A stretch of 64,000 nt of DNA from Vibrio gazogenes (GTDB lineage: Bacteria; Pseudomonadota; Gammaproteobacteria; Enterobacterales; Vibrionaceae): positions 992,001-1,056,000 of the forward strand of contig NZ_CP018836.1 in NCBI RefSeq assembly GCF_002196515.1, read 5' to 3'. The notes beneath the pieces are model-generated. The model worked only from the letters and a program-made list of their open reading frames with translations. It was not told the DNA's origin and did not search any database. Below are positions 26,143-34,708 of this stretch, piece after piece; within the stretch, counting starts at the first letter, position 1, and every line of letters begins with the position of its first letter. The position numbers and the translations under genes are program-made.

Positions 26143-26586
26143 ATGCACTTTTTACGTAAATTACTCAGTTCTAATGCTCAATATGCGCCACTGATGCTTC
26201 GTGTTCCGGTCGGCATCATTCTGATGGCGCACGGCGCTCAGAAACTCTTTGGCTGGTTTGGTGGGTATGGTCTCGAAGGGACAGGCAAATGGATGGCCTC
26301 TATCGGTATTGAGCCCGGAATGCTCATGGCTGGTCTAGCTGGTAGCGGAGAATTCTTCGGTGGTATGTTCCTGTTACTCGGGCTACTGACCAGACCAGCG
26401 GCATGTGTCACCGCTTTTACGATGGTGGTCGCGATTTTTTCCGTACACATCAACAACGGTCTGTTTCTGTCTAATAATGGTTATGAGTATGCGCTTGCAC
26501 TCCTCGCAATGTCTGTCTCACTCATTGTCTCCGGCTCCGGAAAGCTGAGTCTCGATCAAGCCATCCTGCGCACGATCAAATCATAA
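26143..26586 (+). CDS. DoxX-family membrane protein
   Basis: The 147-aa protein has four predicted membrane helices and the DoxX pattern: LRVPVGIILMAHGAQKLFGWFGG near the start, GEFFGGMFLLLGLLTRPAA in the middle, and a final helix YALALLAMSVSLIVSGSGKLSLD. DoxX/YqjF relatives are linked to redox or thiosulfate and membrane-stress functions; the exact role is unclear. AAGGA lies 12 bases before the ATG. It is convergent with the HdfR-like gene, whose stop is 11 bp away. Confidence 0.88.
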   Translation: MHFLRKLLSSNAQYAPLMLRVPVGIILMAHGAQKLFGWFGGYGLEGTGKWMASIGIEPGMLMAGLAGSGEFFGGMFLLLGLLTRPAACVTAFTMVVAIFSVHINNGLFLSNNGYEYALALLAMSVSLIVSGSGKLSLDQAILRTIKS

Positions 26587-26596
26587 CCCAGTGATG

Positions 26597-27487
26597 CTAA
26601 TCCCTGCCGATATCGCCCGCTTGCTGCAATGAGAAAGCCGTCAGCGGGTCGATATCTTTGACCAATAGTTCAACCTGCCCGATCGCATCAACCGATGAGC
26701 TGTTTTTGCGATAACTGAGATAAACAGGTCTTCTCCATTCAGCTCCCCCGTCAATACAGTGTAGCTGACCAGTCCGTAGAAAAGGTTCAACCAACGATGC
26801 AGGTAAGTAAGCACTTCCTTGCTTTTCAAGAATGAAATCGAGGGCAATTCTGGCTGTTGACGTCCGTAAAAATGGTGTTGTTACACCGGGATGCCGCTCT
26901 GCATGTTCAGCAGCAAACCGAGCGCCCCAATCCACATAAACATAATGATGCCTGAAAGCCTCATCGACTGACTGTGGCTGCGTTGAAACAAAGAGCAGTG
27001 TCAGATCCGTCACTTTCTGGCAATGTAGTTCTTCGGCCTTAATCGGGTCAAATACAAATGCCATGTCCAGAGTCCGCTCAAGCAATCCTCGGCTCAACTG
27101 CTCCCGTCCCATCACTTCCGCAATAAACCCGTAGCCGGTAAACGTGTCTGTAACTTTACTCAGACAGTGTTGTAAATAAGCATCCCAAATGTTTGGCGTT
27201 CCGCCAATTGTTAACTGGAGCGCTTTACCACTTTCCAGTGACAGCTCGAACTTCGCCTGTTGTAAAGTTGCAACCATGACTTCTGCATAACTAATCAGCC
27301 GCTCTCCGGCTGAAGTCAACTTGATATTATTGCGATCTCGGGTAAACAATTGAGTATCAAAATAGCTTTCAAGTTGCTTAATACGAGCACTGACTGCTGC
27401 CTGCGTTAAATATAAATTTTCTGCTGCCCGGCCAAAATGGCGCACCCGAGCCAATTCCAGAAAAGTACGAAAGACTTTGACGTCCAT
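26597..27487 (-). CDS. hdfR: LysR-family regulator, HdfR-like
   Basis: At 296 aa, the N-terminal helix-turn-helix MDVKVFRTFLELARVRHFGR then AAENLYLTQAAVSARIKQLE closely follows E. coli HdfR. FTRDRNNIKLTSAGERL is also HdfR-like. HdfR represses flhDC and activates other genes in enterics; the regulon here is unknown. The clinching context is divergent pairing with maoP (yifE), the same order as in E. coli. AAGGG precedes the ATG. The symbol rests on these two points. Confidence 0.78.
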   Translation of the reverse strand: MDVKVFRTFLELARVRHFGRAAENLYLTQAAVSARIKQLESYFDTQLFTRDRNNIKLTSAGERLISYAEVMVATLQQAKFELSLESGKALQLTIGGTPNIWDAYLQHCLSKVTDTFTGYGFIAEVMGREQLSRGLLERTLDMAFVFDPIKAEELHCQKVTDLTLLFVSTQPQSVDEAFRHHYVYVDWGARFAAEHAERHPGVTTPFLRTSTARIALDFILEKQGSAYLPASLVEPFLRTGQLHCIDGGAEWRRPVYLSYRKNSSSVDAIGQVELLVKDIDPLTAFSLQQAGDIGRD

Positions 27488-27663
27488 AGCAACCCTTTAT
27501 TCTCACTGAATCTGCATCTTAAAATTATTTAGGATATATGCATATACATAATGAAATGCAATGATGACGATAAAAAATTTTTGTTTTTCTTTTCTCTAGA
27601 TTACGCCTAACTTTCGCCGTAATTCAATACAAAAGTGTAACGCTGCATTGATGCGAGGTTGAT

Positions 27664-28020
27664 ATGTCTGAGATTGAATTCCGCTACGGAAAAAAGCGTT
27701 TTTACGACAACAAAAAATTCCCACGGGGATTTGCTAAATCGGGTGATTTTACACTGGCTGAAGAAGAACTGCTGATTCAGTTTGGTGAGACAATGTCCCA
27801 ATTGGAGTCTGGAGTCCTTGAGCCGGTAAATGCCGATGAAAGACATTTTCTTCTTGTGCTCAACCATCCAGAAAAAGCCTCGACAAAACTGGAGCGAGTC
27901 TGGTTGAAATATGTCCGTCTTGCTCGTGGCCGAAAACGCTTCCATACCTTGAATGGTCGCAACAAACCGGATGCGCTCGACGAATTTGTTGATGATTCAG
28001 ATATCGAGACAGAAAGCTGA
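27664..28020 (+). CDS. maoP: MaoP (DUF413 / YifE) macrodomain protein
   Basis: The 118-aa protein has the DUF413 signature FRYGKKRFYDNKKFPRGFA then SGDFTLAEEELL and a basic centre (KYVRLARGRKRFHTL). In E. coli MaoP acts with the nearby maoS site to shape the Ori macrodomain. Finding it divergent from hdfR, as there, supports orthology. The 176-bp shared gap is AT-rich and contains TATATGCATATA near 27533. GAGGT precedes the ATG. Here the gene lies about 30 kb from the chromosome II origin. Confidence 0.88.
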   Translation: MSEIEFRYGKKRFYDNKKFPRGFAKSGDFTLAEEELLIQFGETMSQLESGVLEPVNADERHFLLVLNHPEKASTKLERVWLKYVRLARGRKRFHTLNGRNKPDALDEFVDDSDIETES

Positions 28021-28059
28021 GTGCCAGCACAATCTGTCATACAGACACAATCGATCATA

Positions 28060-28089
28060 CCAAGAGTAGAGTACAGCTTCTGCTCTTGG
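28060..28089 (+). terminator. Hairpin after maoP
   Basis: CCAAGAG (28060-28066) pairs with CTCTTGG (28082-28088), with a three-pair inner AGA/TCT extension. No T-run follows, so terminator function is uncertain. Confidence 0.4.
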
Positions 28090-28359
28090 TGATTCAGTCT
28101 TTACGAGCCCTCGGCGGCTGCGAGGCGATCTCTTTTGCTTTTCTTCGTCTGCCGTGAAGTCGTGTTATTGTGACTCTGCTGGCTTTACTCAGCGTCCCTT
28201 AAAGTAAACCTCACCATCTGAGCCTTTCATAAACAAACCGATTAATCCTGCGATACGATTCCTACGATAAAACACACCGCGTCAAAAATGTACATTTCTT
28301 ACAAAACTCACGCACATTTTTCAACCAATTTATTTCGCTTATTGAAATAAATAGCAAAA

Positions 28360-28375
28360 CGAGATTTATCTCACA
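28360..28375. promoter_or_regulatory. CRP-like site, mtl leader (1)
   Basis: CGAGA-TTTATC-TCACA: the right half is exact to the TGTGA-N6-TCACA consensus, the left half matches three of five. Confidence 0.45.
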
Positions 28376-28410
28376 CTTAATTTTTAACCGCAGAATAAAA
28401 CTAACAAAAT

Positions 28411-28426
28411 CGTGACAAATATCACT
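28411..28426. promoter_or_regulatory. CRP-like site, mtl leader (2)
   Basis: CGTGA-CAAATA-TCACT: one mismatch in each half of TGTGA-N6-TCACA. The best of the three sites. Confidence 0.6.
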
Positions 28427-28570
28427 ATAAATATAAAAAATAAATTATCAAAAAATAGATATCACGCACCAAAAACAAATTGACTTTTTATTTAAATTAA
28501 ATTTGTAACTAAATTACAGCGTAAAAAGTAGATTTAAATCACTAAAAAGACATTTGTAACCCCATACTTT

Positions 28571-28586
28571 ATTGACGTAAGTCACA
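28571..28586. promoter_or_regulatory. CRP-like site, mtl leader (3)
   Basis: ATTGA-CGTAAG-TCACA: exact right half, left half with two mismatches. Confidence 0.4.
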
Positions 28587-28710
28587 AAAAACCCGTTCTC
28601 AGTTGAATTGAAAAATTGTGTGCTAGATTGATTTGGAACGATTCAATTCAACGGCTTTGCCGAGCCGTCAACACAATAACATCAAATAGTACATCGAACG
28701 GGGAATCCAT

Positions 28711-30600
28711 ATGATATCACCAGATGCAAAGGTCAAGATACAGAATTTTGGCCGGTTCTTGTCCAACATGGTTATGCCGAACATTGGGGCATTTATCGCA
28801 TGGGGATTTATTACAGCACTGTTCATTCCAACAGGATGGACACCCAATGAAACACTGGCTGCACTTGTCGGCCCAATGATTACCTACTTATTGCCACTGT
28901 TGATCGGTTATACCGGGGGTAAACTCGTTGGTGGTGAACGCGGCGCTGTCGTGGGTGCGATTACAACCATGGGCGTTATCGTCGGTGCTGATATCCCAAT
29001 GTTTATGGGCGCAATGATTGCGGGTCCAATCGGTGGATGGGCAATTAAAACGTTCGACAAAAAAGTCGATGGGAAAGTCAAAAGTGGCTTCGAAATGTTG
29101 GTCAACAACTTCTCGGCCGGTATTATTGGTATGATCTTCGCGATCATCGCTTTTTTCCTGATTGGCCCATTCGTCAAAGTCCTCTCTACTGCCCTTGCAA
29201 CAGGGGTAGACGTCTTAGTGAAAGCACACCTACTCCCTTTGACTTCACTTTTTGTCGAACCCGCTAAGATTCTATTTCTGAACAACGCCATCAACCACGG
29301 TATTTTCTCTCCACTGGGAATTCAACAAGCCAGTGAAACGGGTAAATCGATCTTCTTCCTGATTGAAGCGAACCCAGGACCTGGATTGGGGATTCTTCTG
29401 GCTTATATCGTATTTGGTAAAGGAACAGCGAAACAAACCGCCGGTGGCGCAACCATCATTCACTTCTTGGGTGGGATCCACGAGATTTATTTCCCATACA
29501 TTCTGATGAATCCTCGCTTGATTCTCGCAGCGATTGCTGGCGGGATGACAGGGGTCTTTGTCTTAACTGTATTTGGTGCCGGTTTAGTATCACCAGCATC
29601 ACCCGGTTCGATTTTTGCCGTATTACTGATGACACCGAAGAGCTCACTAATTGGCGTGCTTTGTTCAATCGCCGCCGCGACAGCTGTCTCATTTACGGTT
29701 GCGTCACTGTTGATGAAAACACAAAGAAATCAAGAAACCGATGATGAAGATTCGCTAGAGAAAGCAACATCGCAAATGCAAGAAATGAAAGCTGGATCGA
29801 AAGGCTCATCAAGCACTCAGCCATTCACAGGTAATGTGAAAAAGATCATTGTCGCGTGTGATGCAGGCATGGGTTCCAGTGCGATGGGCGCCAGTATGCT
29901 GCGTAAAAAAGTACAAGCAGCGGGATTGGATATTCAAGTCACCAATCTGGCCATTAATAATCTTCCTCAAGATGTTGATATCGTTATTACGCATAAAGAT
30001 TTAACCGACCGAGCCCGCAAACATGCGCCATCGGCACACCACATTTCCTTAACCAACTTTCTGGATAATGAGATGTATAACAATCTCGTCAGTGAGATAA
30101 AAAAGTCTGATGCCGGTCAATCTGTCGTTCCCCAGAACGCTGACGCGGAGGCTCAACCGGCATTCCAAATAGAAGCCCGTAACATTCACTTAAACCTCAA
30201 AGCAAGTAACAAAGAAGAAGCCATCCGTTATGCCGGAGAACAACTCGTCGCACTCGGATATGCAGACGCCAGCTATATCGATGCCATGTTTGAAAGAGAA
30301 AAAATGGTATCAACGTATCTGGGTGAATCCATCGCGGTACCGCACGGTACGATTGAAGCGAAGAATCACGTTCTGAAAACCGGGATTGTCATTTGCCAAT
30401 ACCCCGATGGTGTTCGGTTTACAGATGACGAAGATGGCATTGCCAAACTGGTCATCGGTATCGCAGCACAGAATGATGAACATATGGGGGTCATTTCAAC
30501 GATCACCAATGCGCTCGATGATCCGGATGCAATCGCAACACTCACATCAACAGATGACGTGAACGCCATTTTAGACGTGTTGGGAAATACCACGGCATAA
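28711..30600 (+). CDS. mtlA: PTS mannitol transporter, enzyme IICBA
   Basis: The 629-aa protein contains all three mannitol-specific domains. IIC (residues ~10-340) has NNAINHGIF with His196 and the transport motif GGIHEIYFP at 255-263. IIB (~375-465) has phospho-acceptor Cys383 in IIVACDAGMGSS. IIA (~487-625) has phospho-acceptor His545 in IAVPHGT. It imports mannitol as mannitol 1-phosphate using PEP-derived phosphate. The linker between IIC and IIB (340-370) is acidic and Ser-rich. GGGGA precedes the ATG. It heads mtlA-mtlD-mtlR. Confidence 0.97.
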   Translation: MISPDAKVKIQNFGRFLSNMVMPNIGAFIAWGFITALFIPTGWTPNETLAALVGPMITYLLPLLIGYTGGKLVGGERGAVVGAITTMGVIVGADIPMFMGAMIAGPIGGWAIKTFDKKVDGKVKSGFEMLVNNFSAGIIGMIFAIIAFFLIGPFVKVLSTALATGVDVLVKAHLLPLTSLFVEPAKILFLNNAINHGIFSPLGIQQASETGKSIFFLIEANPGPGLGILLAYIVFGKGTAKQTAGGATIIHFLGGIHEIYFPYILMNPRLILAAIAGGMTGVFVLTVFGAGLVSPASPGSIFAVLLMTPKSSLIGVLCSIAAATAVSFTVASLLMKTQRNQETDDEDSLEKATSQMQEMKAGSKGSSSTQPFTGNVKKIIVACDAGMGSSAMGASMLRKKVQAAGLDIQVTNLAINNLPQDVDIVITHKDLTDRARKHAPSAHHISLTNFLDNEMYNNLVSEIKKSDAGQSVVPQNADAEAQPAFQIEARNIHLNLKASNKEEAIRYAGEQLVALGYADASYIDAMFEREKMVSTYLGESIAVPHGTIEAKNHVLKTGIVICQYPDGVRFTDDEDGIAKLVIGIAAQNDEHMGVISTITNALDDPDAIATLTSTDDVNAILDVLGNTTA

Positions 30601-30608
30601 GGTGCACA

Positions 30609-30642
30609 AGTAGAGGTCAATGACCTCTACTTTTTCTTTCTT
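30609..30642 (+). terminator. Intra-operon terminator between mtlA and mtlD
   Basis: GTAGAGGTCA (30610-30619) and TGACCTCTAC (30621-30630) form a stem followed by TTTTTCTTTC. Its place inside the operon suggests partial termination that lowers mtlDR relative to mtlA. Confidence 0.7.
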
Positions 30643-30669
30643 TGTTTTTTAATTGGTAGGTAAAAGTCT

Positions 30670-31815
30670 ATGAAAAAGGCAATTCATTTTGGTGCCGGTA
30701 ACATTGGCCGGGGATTTATTGGTAAACTTCTCGCGGATGCGGGAATCCACGTCATTTTTGCCGACGTCAATCAGGAAGTCGTCCAGAAACTGCGCCAAGA
30801 CGGGCAATATCAAGTGAAAGTGGTCGGGTCAGAATGTCAGTGGCAAACGGTCAAAAATGTCACAGCAGTGAATTCAACCAGTGACGAGATTTATCAGCAC
30901 ATCACCCAAGTGGACTTAATCACGACAGCGGTTGGACCAAACGTGCTGGACATTATCGCTAAAACTATCGCGACGGGTATTCAACAACGCATTGATAGCG
31001 GCAACACCACTCCCCTGAATATCATTGCTTGTGAAAATATGATTCGGGGATCTTCACATTTAAAAGAGCAAGTCTATTTGCATCTGGCGGCAGACTATCA
31101 TCACAAAGCGGATACACTGATTGGTTTTGTTGATTCAGCGGTTGACCGCATCGTCCCACCAGCTGAAGCATCTGACAATATTCTCGATGCCACTGTTGAA
31201 AGTTTCAGCGAATGGATCGTGGATAAATTGCAATTCGTCGGCGACATCCCTGATATTCCAGGCATGGAAAAAACCGATAACCTGATGGCTTATATCGAGC
31301 GGAAACTTTTCACGCTCAATACTGGCCACTGTATTACGGCTTATTTGGGTTGTCTCAAGGGACTGCAAACCGTCAAAGAAGCTATTGAAGATGAAGCGAT
31401 TTATGCTGACGTTAAACAAGCGATGACCGAAAGCGGCGAAGTTTTAATCCAGCGCTACCAGTTTGATCGTCAAGCCCATGCGGCTTATATCGAGAAAATT
31501 CTATCCCGATTTGCGAATCCGTATTTAATCGACGACGTTGAACGGGTTGGCCGTCAACCAATCCGTAAGCTCGGAGAAAATGACCGTTTAATCAAACCAT
31601 TACGTGGTACAATGGCGTATGGTATTGCAAATACAGCGCTATTGAAGGGCGTTGCAGCTGCATTAAAATACACGAACGCTTCAGATCCTCAGGCCGTCGA
31701 ATTACAGGCATATCTGAGTCAGCATGGTGTTCTGGCAACATTAGCTCACTATGCCAATCTGGATGAACACGGGACAGAAGCTAAGCAAGTTGAAGCTATC
31801 TATAACACCCTCTAA
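30670..31815 (+). CDS. mtlD: Mannitol-1-phosphate 5-dehydrogenase
   Basis: The 381-aa enzyme (E. coli 382) oxidises mannitol 1-phosphate to fructose 6-phosphate with NAD+. The N-terminal Rossmann motif is HFGAGNIGRGFIG at ~5-17. The polyol-dehydrogenase signature includes the catalytic lysine region in RKLFTLNTGHCITAYLG (~211-227) and the later VGRQPIRKLGENDRL. AGGTAA precedes the ATG. It lies 69 bp after mtlA with a partial terminator between. Confidence 0.97.
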   Translation: MKKAIHFGAGNIGRGFIGKLLADAGIHVIFADVNQEVVQKLRQDGQYQVKVVGSECQWQTVKNVTAVNSTSDEIYQHITQVDLITTAVGPNVLDIIAKTIATGIQQRIDSGNTTPLNIIACENMIRGSSHLKEQVYLHLAADYHHKADTLIGFVDSAVDRIVPPAEASDNILDATVESFSEWIVDKLQFVGDIPDIPGMEKTDNLMAYIERKLFTLNTGHCITAYLGCLKGLQTVKEAIEDEAIYADVKQAMTESGEVLIQRYQFDRQAHAAYIEKILSRFANPYLIDDVERVGRQPIRKLGENDRLIKPLRGTMAYGIANTALLKGVAAALKYTNASDPQAVELQAYLSQHGVLATLAHYANLDEHGTEAKQVEAIYNTL

Positions 31816-31833
31816 AAAATAATAAGCGAGGCT

Positions 31834-31864
31834 GGGGGCTGCTCCTGCCCCCTCCTCCTTTTTA
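31834..31864 (+). terminator. GC-rich hairpin between mtlD and mtlR
   Basis: GGGGGC (31834-31839), loop TGCTCCT, GCCCCC (31847-31852), then a C/T-rich tract ending CTTTTT. Probably a second attenuator within the operon. Confidence 0.6.
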
Positions 31865-31881
31865 ACTATGATGCTTTCTTT

Positions 31882-32418
31882 ATGGTAGAGAAAATTAACG
31901 AAGCAGACATTATTGAACAGTTGAATGTAGCCCCATCGGTCAGAGGTTTTTTCATTGCGGCTGTCAACATCTTTGAAAAATCTATCGACTCATTGGTACA
32001 ACGAATTTTCCGCAGTGATTATCTCGCGGTCAAAGCGGTGATAAATCCACTGCTGGAATCTTCAGGCCCACTTGGTGATTTAAGTGTCCGGATCAAACTG
32101 TTGTTTGGGTTAGGTGTGATACCGGATGAGGTTTATCATGATATTGAGACAATCATTCGATTAAGAAACCAATTGAATAAAGACGGGGCTGAATATCATT
32201 TTACGGACCCAAATATATTGGATTCGATTCACAAAATTAGCGCTTTCAAAAAAATGGGAATCTTTCAATTAACACCCACGCTCATCGATGAAGAGATTGA
32301 TGCAAAACTTTATCAATTACAGTTGGACCGCCAGCAACAAGTGATTAAATCAAGTCTGTCGCTCGCTATTGTTGAGATATGTAATATGCTCAATGTTGAA
32401 AGCCCTTTTACTACGTAG
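31882..32418 (+). CDS. mtlR: Mannitol operon repressor family protein
   Basis: At 178 aa it is close to other MtlR proteins (E. coli 195). The helical MtlR fold pattern is seen in PLGDLSVRIKLLFGLGVIPDEVYHDIE, followed by IIRLRNQLNKDG. MtlR lowers mtl expression without an evident DNA-binding domain, probably by acting with other factors. No strong ribosome-binding site precedes this ATG, which together with the hairpin upstream suggests low expression. Confidence 0.92.
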   Translation: MVEKINEADIIEQLNVAPSVRGFFIAAVNIFEKSIDSLVQRIFRSDYLAVKAVINPLLESSGPLGDLSVRIKLLFGLGVIPDEVYHDIETIIRLRNQLNKDGAEYHFTDPNILDSIHKISAFKKMGIFQLTPTLIDEEIDAKLYQLQLDRQQQVIKSSLSLAIVEICNMLNVESPFTT

Positions 32419-32595
32419 CACGCCAAGCGGGAAGATGTCGTGCTACGACAATCATTTAAATGTCCCATTATCTAAAATGAGAAGCTCTTCAAATCATGAT
32501 ACGAGGGAGTCTTCTACAGTTCGTAAAGGAATAAGGTTTATCAAAGCATAACGTTTGTCAAAACAAACGGTGAACCATGTACATCATGGCCCTGA

Positions 32596-32608
32596 TTTAC
32601 ACTGTAAA
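32596..32608. other. parS2 site 2
   Basis: TTTACACTGTAAA, an exact match to the 13-bp core of the chromosome II centromere consensus, in the gap between convergent mtlR and the zinc-ribbon gene. Confidence 0.85.
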
Positions 32609-32648
32609 GAGTCAGAGGAAAGTTTTAGCCTAAACGATTTACCATAGA

Positions 32649-32891
32649 CTAAGAAATTCGAGGCTCATTCTGGGCATGGTTCGGGAGAGAGAGAACCGGT
32701 CTGACATTCTGGTGGTTACATACGCGGCAAAAGTGTTGCCTTTCCATTTTATAATAATGGTTACCACGCATCAGTGAAGCAATGAATAGCTGGATTTCTT
32801 TCCATCGTGCACAACGTTCAGTCTGACAACGTCGCATAATTGATTTATGTGGAGTCACTTTTCGACACACGGGACAATATGCTTCAGACAT
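32649..32891 (-). CDS. Small zinc-ribbon protein of unknown function
   Basis: The ATG at 32891 (80 aa) has GAGG 9 bases upstream; the longer frame start at 32906 has none. The protein carries paired cysteines typical of two zinc knuckles: CPVC near the N-terminus, RRCQTERC about 17 residues later, and CRVC past the middle. Between them is a short aromatic and basic helix (WKEIQLFIASLMRGNHYYK). This looks like a compact metal-binding protein of Vibrionaceae. The exact family is not recognised and no function is proposed. Confidence 0.7.
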   Translation of the reverse strand: MSEAYCPVCRKVTPHKSIMRRCQTERCARWKEIQLFIASLMRGNHYYKMERQHFCRVCNHQNVRPVLSLPNHAQNEPRIS

Positions 32892-33082
32892 GATAAACCT
32901 CATCAAGTAAATTACTTATTGCTAATAATAAGCATAATTATCCATATAGAAACATTTTCTCAAAGGTCAACATCAAAATTGTGGCATGGATCACCAAAAA
33001 AATTATTGATTATTCCTGAACACCTCTACTCATTCAGATCGACAACGATTTTCAACCATGAGATACATGATTCCGCAGCGAT

Positions 33083-33108
33083 AAAAAACCCCTCCAAAAG
33101 AGGGGTTC
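33083..33108 (-). terminator. Terminator of the put operon
   Basis: On the minus strand AACCCCTC-TTTTG-GAGGGGTT is followed by TTTT, 20 bp after the putP stop. It is the likely end of the putA-putP transcript. Confidence 0.9.
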
Positions 33109-33126
33109 CTGATATCATTTTCCTCT

Positions 33127-34617
33127 TTAATCCAGCTCTTTCAGCTGTTTCAAGAATGTCTGATGTTGTGATTGAACGGTTTGTTCCGGCTCACGACTCA
33201 GCAATGTGACAATGACAATCGCAACTGTCGAGAAGAGCATTCCCGGTACAATTTCATAGATATCAAAAATACCACCGGTCAATTGTTTCCAAACAACAAT
33301 TGTCACACCACCGACAATAATTCCTGCTAGGGCACCATTACGGTTCATGCGAGACCAGAATAGACTGATCACAAGTGCAGGCCCAAATGCCGCACCAAAT
33401 CCAGCCCATGCATAAGAAACAAGTCCCAGCACCGAGCTATCCGGTGTCATCGCCAGAACCAAAGCCAATATAGAAACCGCCATCACAGAGAGACGACCAA
33501 CCCGAACAATCTGTTCAGACGTTGCATCTTTTTTAATCACCTGTTTATAGAAATCTTCTGCTAATGCCGATGAACAAACTAACAGCTGAGAATCCGCTGT
33601 ACTCATAATTGCAGCCAGGATTGCCGCCAATAGAATACCGGCAATGACCGGGTGGAAAGCTGCATTGACCAACAACATGAAGATCTTCTCACCATCTTCC
33701 AATGTCAGTGTTGGGTGATTCGTGGTATAAACCAAACCGACTAACCCAACCATTACAGCACCAAACATTGCTAACGCAGACCAGCCGATCGCAATACGAC
33801 GCGCTGTCCGGAGATCTTTATTGGAGCGCGTGGCCTGAAAACGAGCCAGAATATGTGGCTGACCAAAATATCCGAGGCCCCAAGCCGCTAAAGAAATAAT
33901 CGCGATCGCACCTAATGGTTGCCCATTCATCCCACGCCAAATGGTCAGTAACTCTGGGTTAATCGCTGTTAAGTTGTCGCCCAACACAGAAAAACCATCT
34001 TGCATCATCGCCATTGGTACAATCAGCAATGCTGCCGCCATCAACAGCCCCTGAACTAAGTCAGTCCATGCAACAGCAAGGAATCCACCAAACAGTGTAT
34101 ATGACACCACACAAATCGTACCGATAATCACCGCTGTGGCATAATCGAGACCAAAGACTGTTTCAAACAGTTTCCCACCAGCGACAAGACCTGAACTGGT
34201 GTAAAAAAGGAAAAACAACAAAACGAAAAATGCAGAAATTGTTTGAATCAACTTCGACTGATCATTAAAACGGCGAGACAAAAACTCAGGAATTGTGATT
34301 GCATCGGTGGTAATACTGTAAGTTCGAAGACGTTTTGCTGCGATAAACCAGTTGAGCCAGTTTCCAAGTAGCAGGCCTCCGGCTAACCATATGGATTCTA
34401 ACCCCGCAGCATAAGCGTAGCCGGGCAACCCCAGCAACAACCAACCACTCATATCGGATGCACCGGCCGATAAGGCCGCAGGCCAAGGGCCTAAAGAGCG
34501 TCCACCGAGAAAGTAGTCAGTTGAGTTTTTCGTTCGTAAATATGCATAGACCCCTATCGCTAACATCATCACGAGGTAGACGATAAAGGTCGTTGTAATA
34601 GCAAAGCTATTTTCCAT
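33127..34617 (-). CDS. putP: Sodium/proline symporter
   Basis: The 496-aa protein (E. coli 502) has 13 predicted helices of the SSS/LeuT-like fold. The PutP-typical N-terminus is YFLGGRSLGPWPAALSAGAS followed by DMSGWLLLGLPG, which contains Na+ and proline ligands. It imports proline with Na+ for catabolism by the PutA encoded upstream. AGAGGAAT precedes the ATG. It is last in the putA-ASD-putP run, 91 bp after the split PutA domain gene, with a hairpin (CGTCTATC/GATAGACG, 34666-34693) in the gap. Confidence 0.95.
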   Translation of the reverse strand: MENSFAITTTFIVYLVMMLAIGVYAYLRTKNSTDYFLGGRSLGPWPAALSAGASDMSGWLLLGLPGYAYAAGLESIWLAGGLLLGNWLNWFIAAKRLRTYSITTDAITIPEFLSRRFNDQSKLIQTISAFFVLLFFLFYTSSGLVAGGKLFETVFGLDYATAVIIGTICVVSYTLFGGFLAVAWTDLVQGLLMAAALLIVPMAMMQDGFSVLGDNLTAINPELLTIWRGMNGQPLGAIAIISLAAWGLGYFGQPHILARFQATRSNKDLRTARRIAIGWSALAMFGAVMVGLVGLVYTTNHPTLTLEDGEKIFMLLVNAAFHPVIAGILLAAILAAIMSTADSQLLVCSSALAEDFYKQVIKKDATSEQIVRVGRLSVMAVSILALVLAMTPDSSVLGLVSYAWAGFGAAFGPALVISLFWSRMNRNGALAGIIVGGVTIVVWKQLTGGIFDIYEIVPGMLFSTVAIVIVTLLSREPEQTVQSQHQTFLKQLKELD

Positions 34618-34708
34618 AATTCATTCCTCTTTATATATTGATCGCCTTCCCTGTTCCTCACCGAACGTCTATCAGTCCGAGAACCGATAGACGCTGGAAA
34701 AGCAGGTT

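Larger units (their letters stand above)
28090..28710 (+). promoter_or_regulatory. Long AT-rich leader of the mannitol operon
   Basis: About 620 bp without a gene. The last 400 bp are very AT-rich and hold three CRP-like inverted repeats, listed separately. In V. cholerae a cis-antisense sRNA, MtlS, is made opposite the mtlA 5' leader. Its counterpart would lie in roughly the last 150 bp here, but I cannot confirm it by eye. Confidence 0.6.

Noticed and set aside
32369..32551. Frame overlapping the mtlR 3' end
   Set aside because: Shifted-frame overlap with mtlR, no start signal, runs into noncoding sequence.
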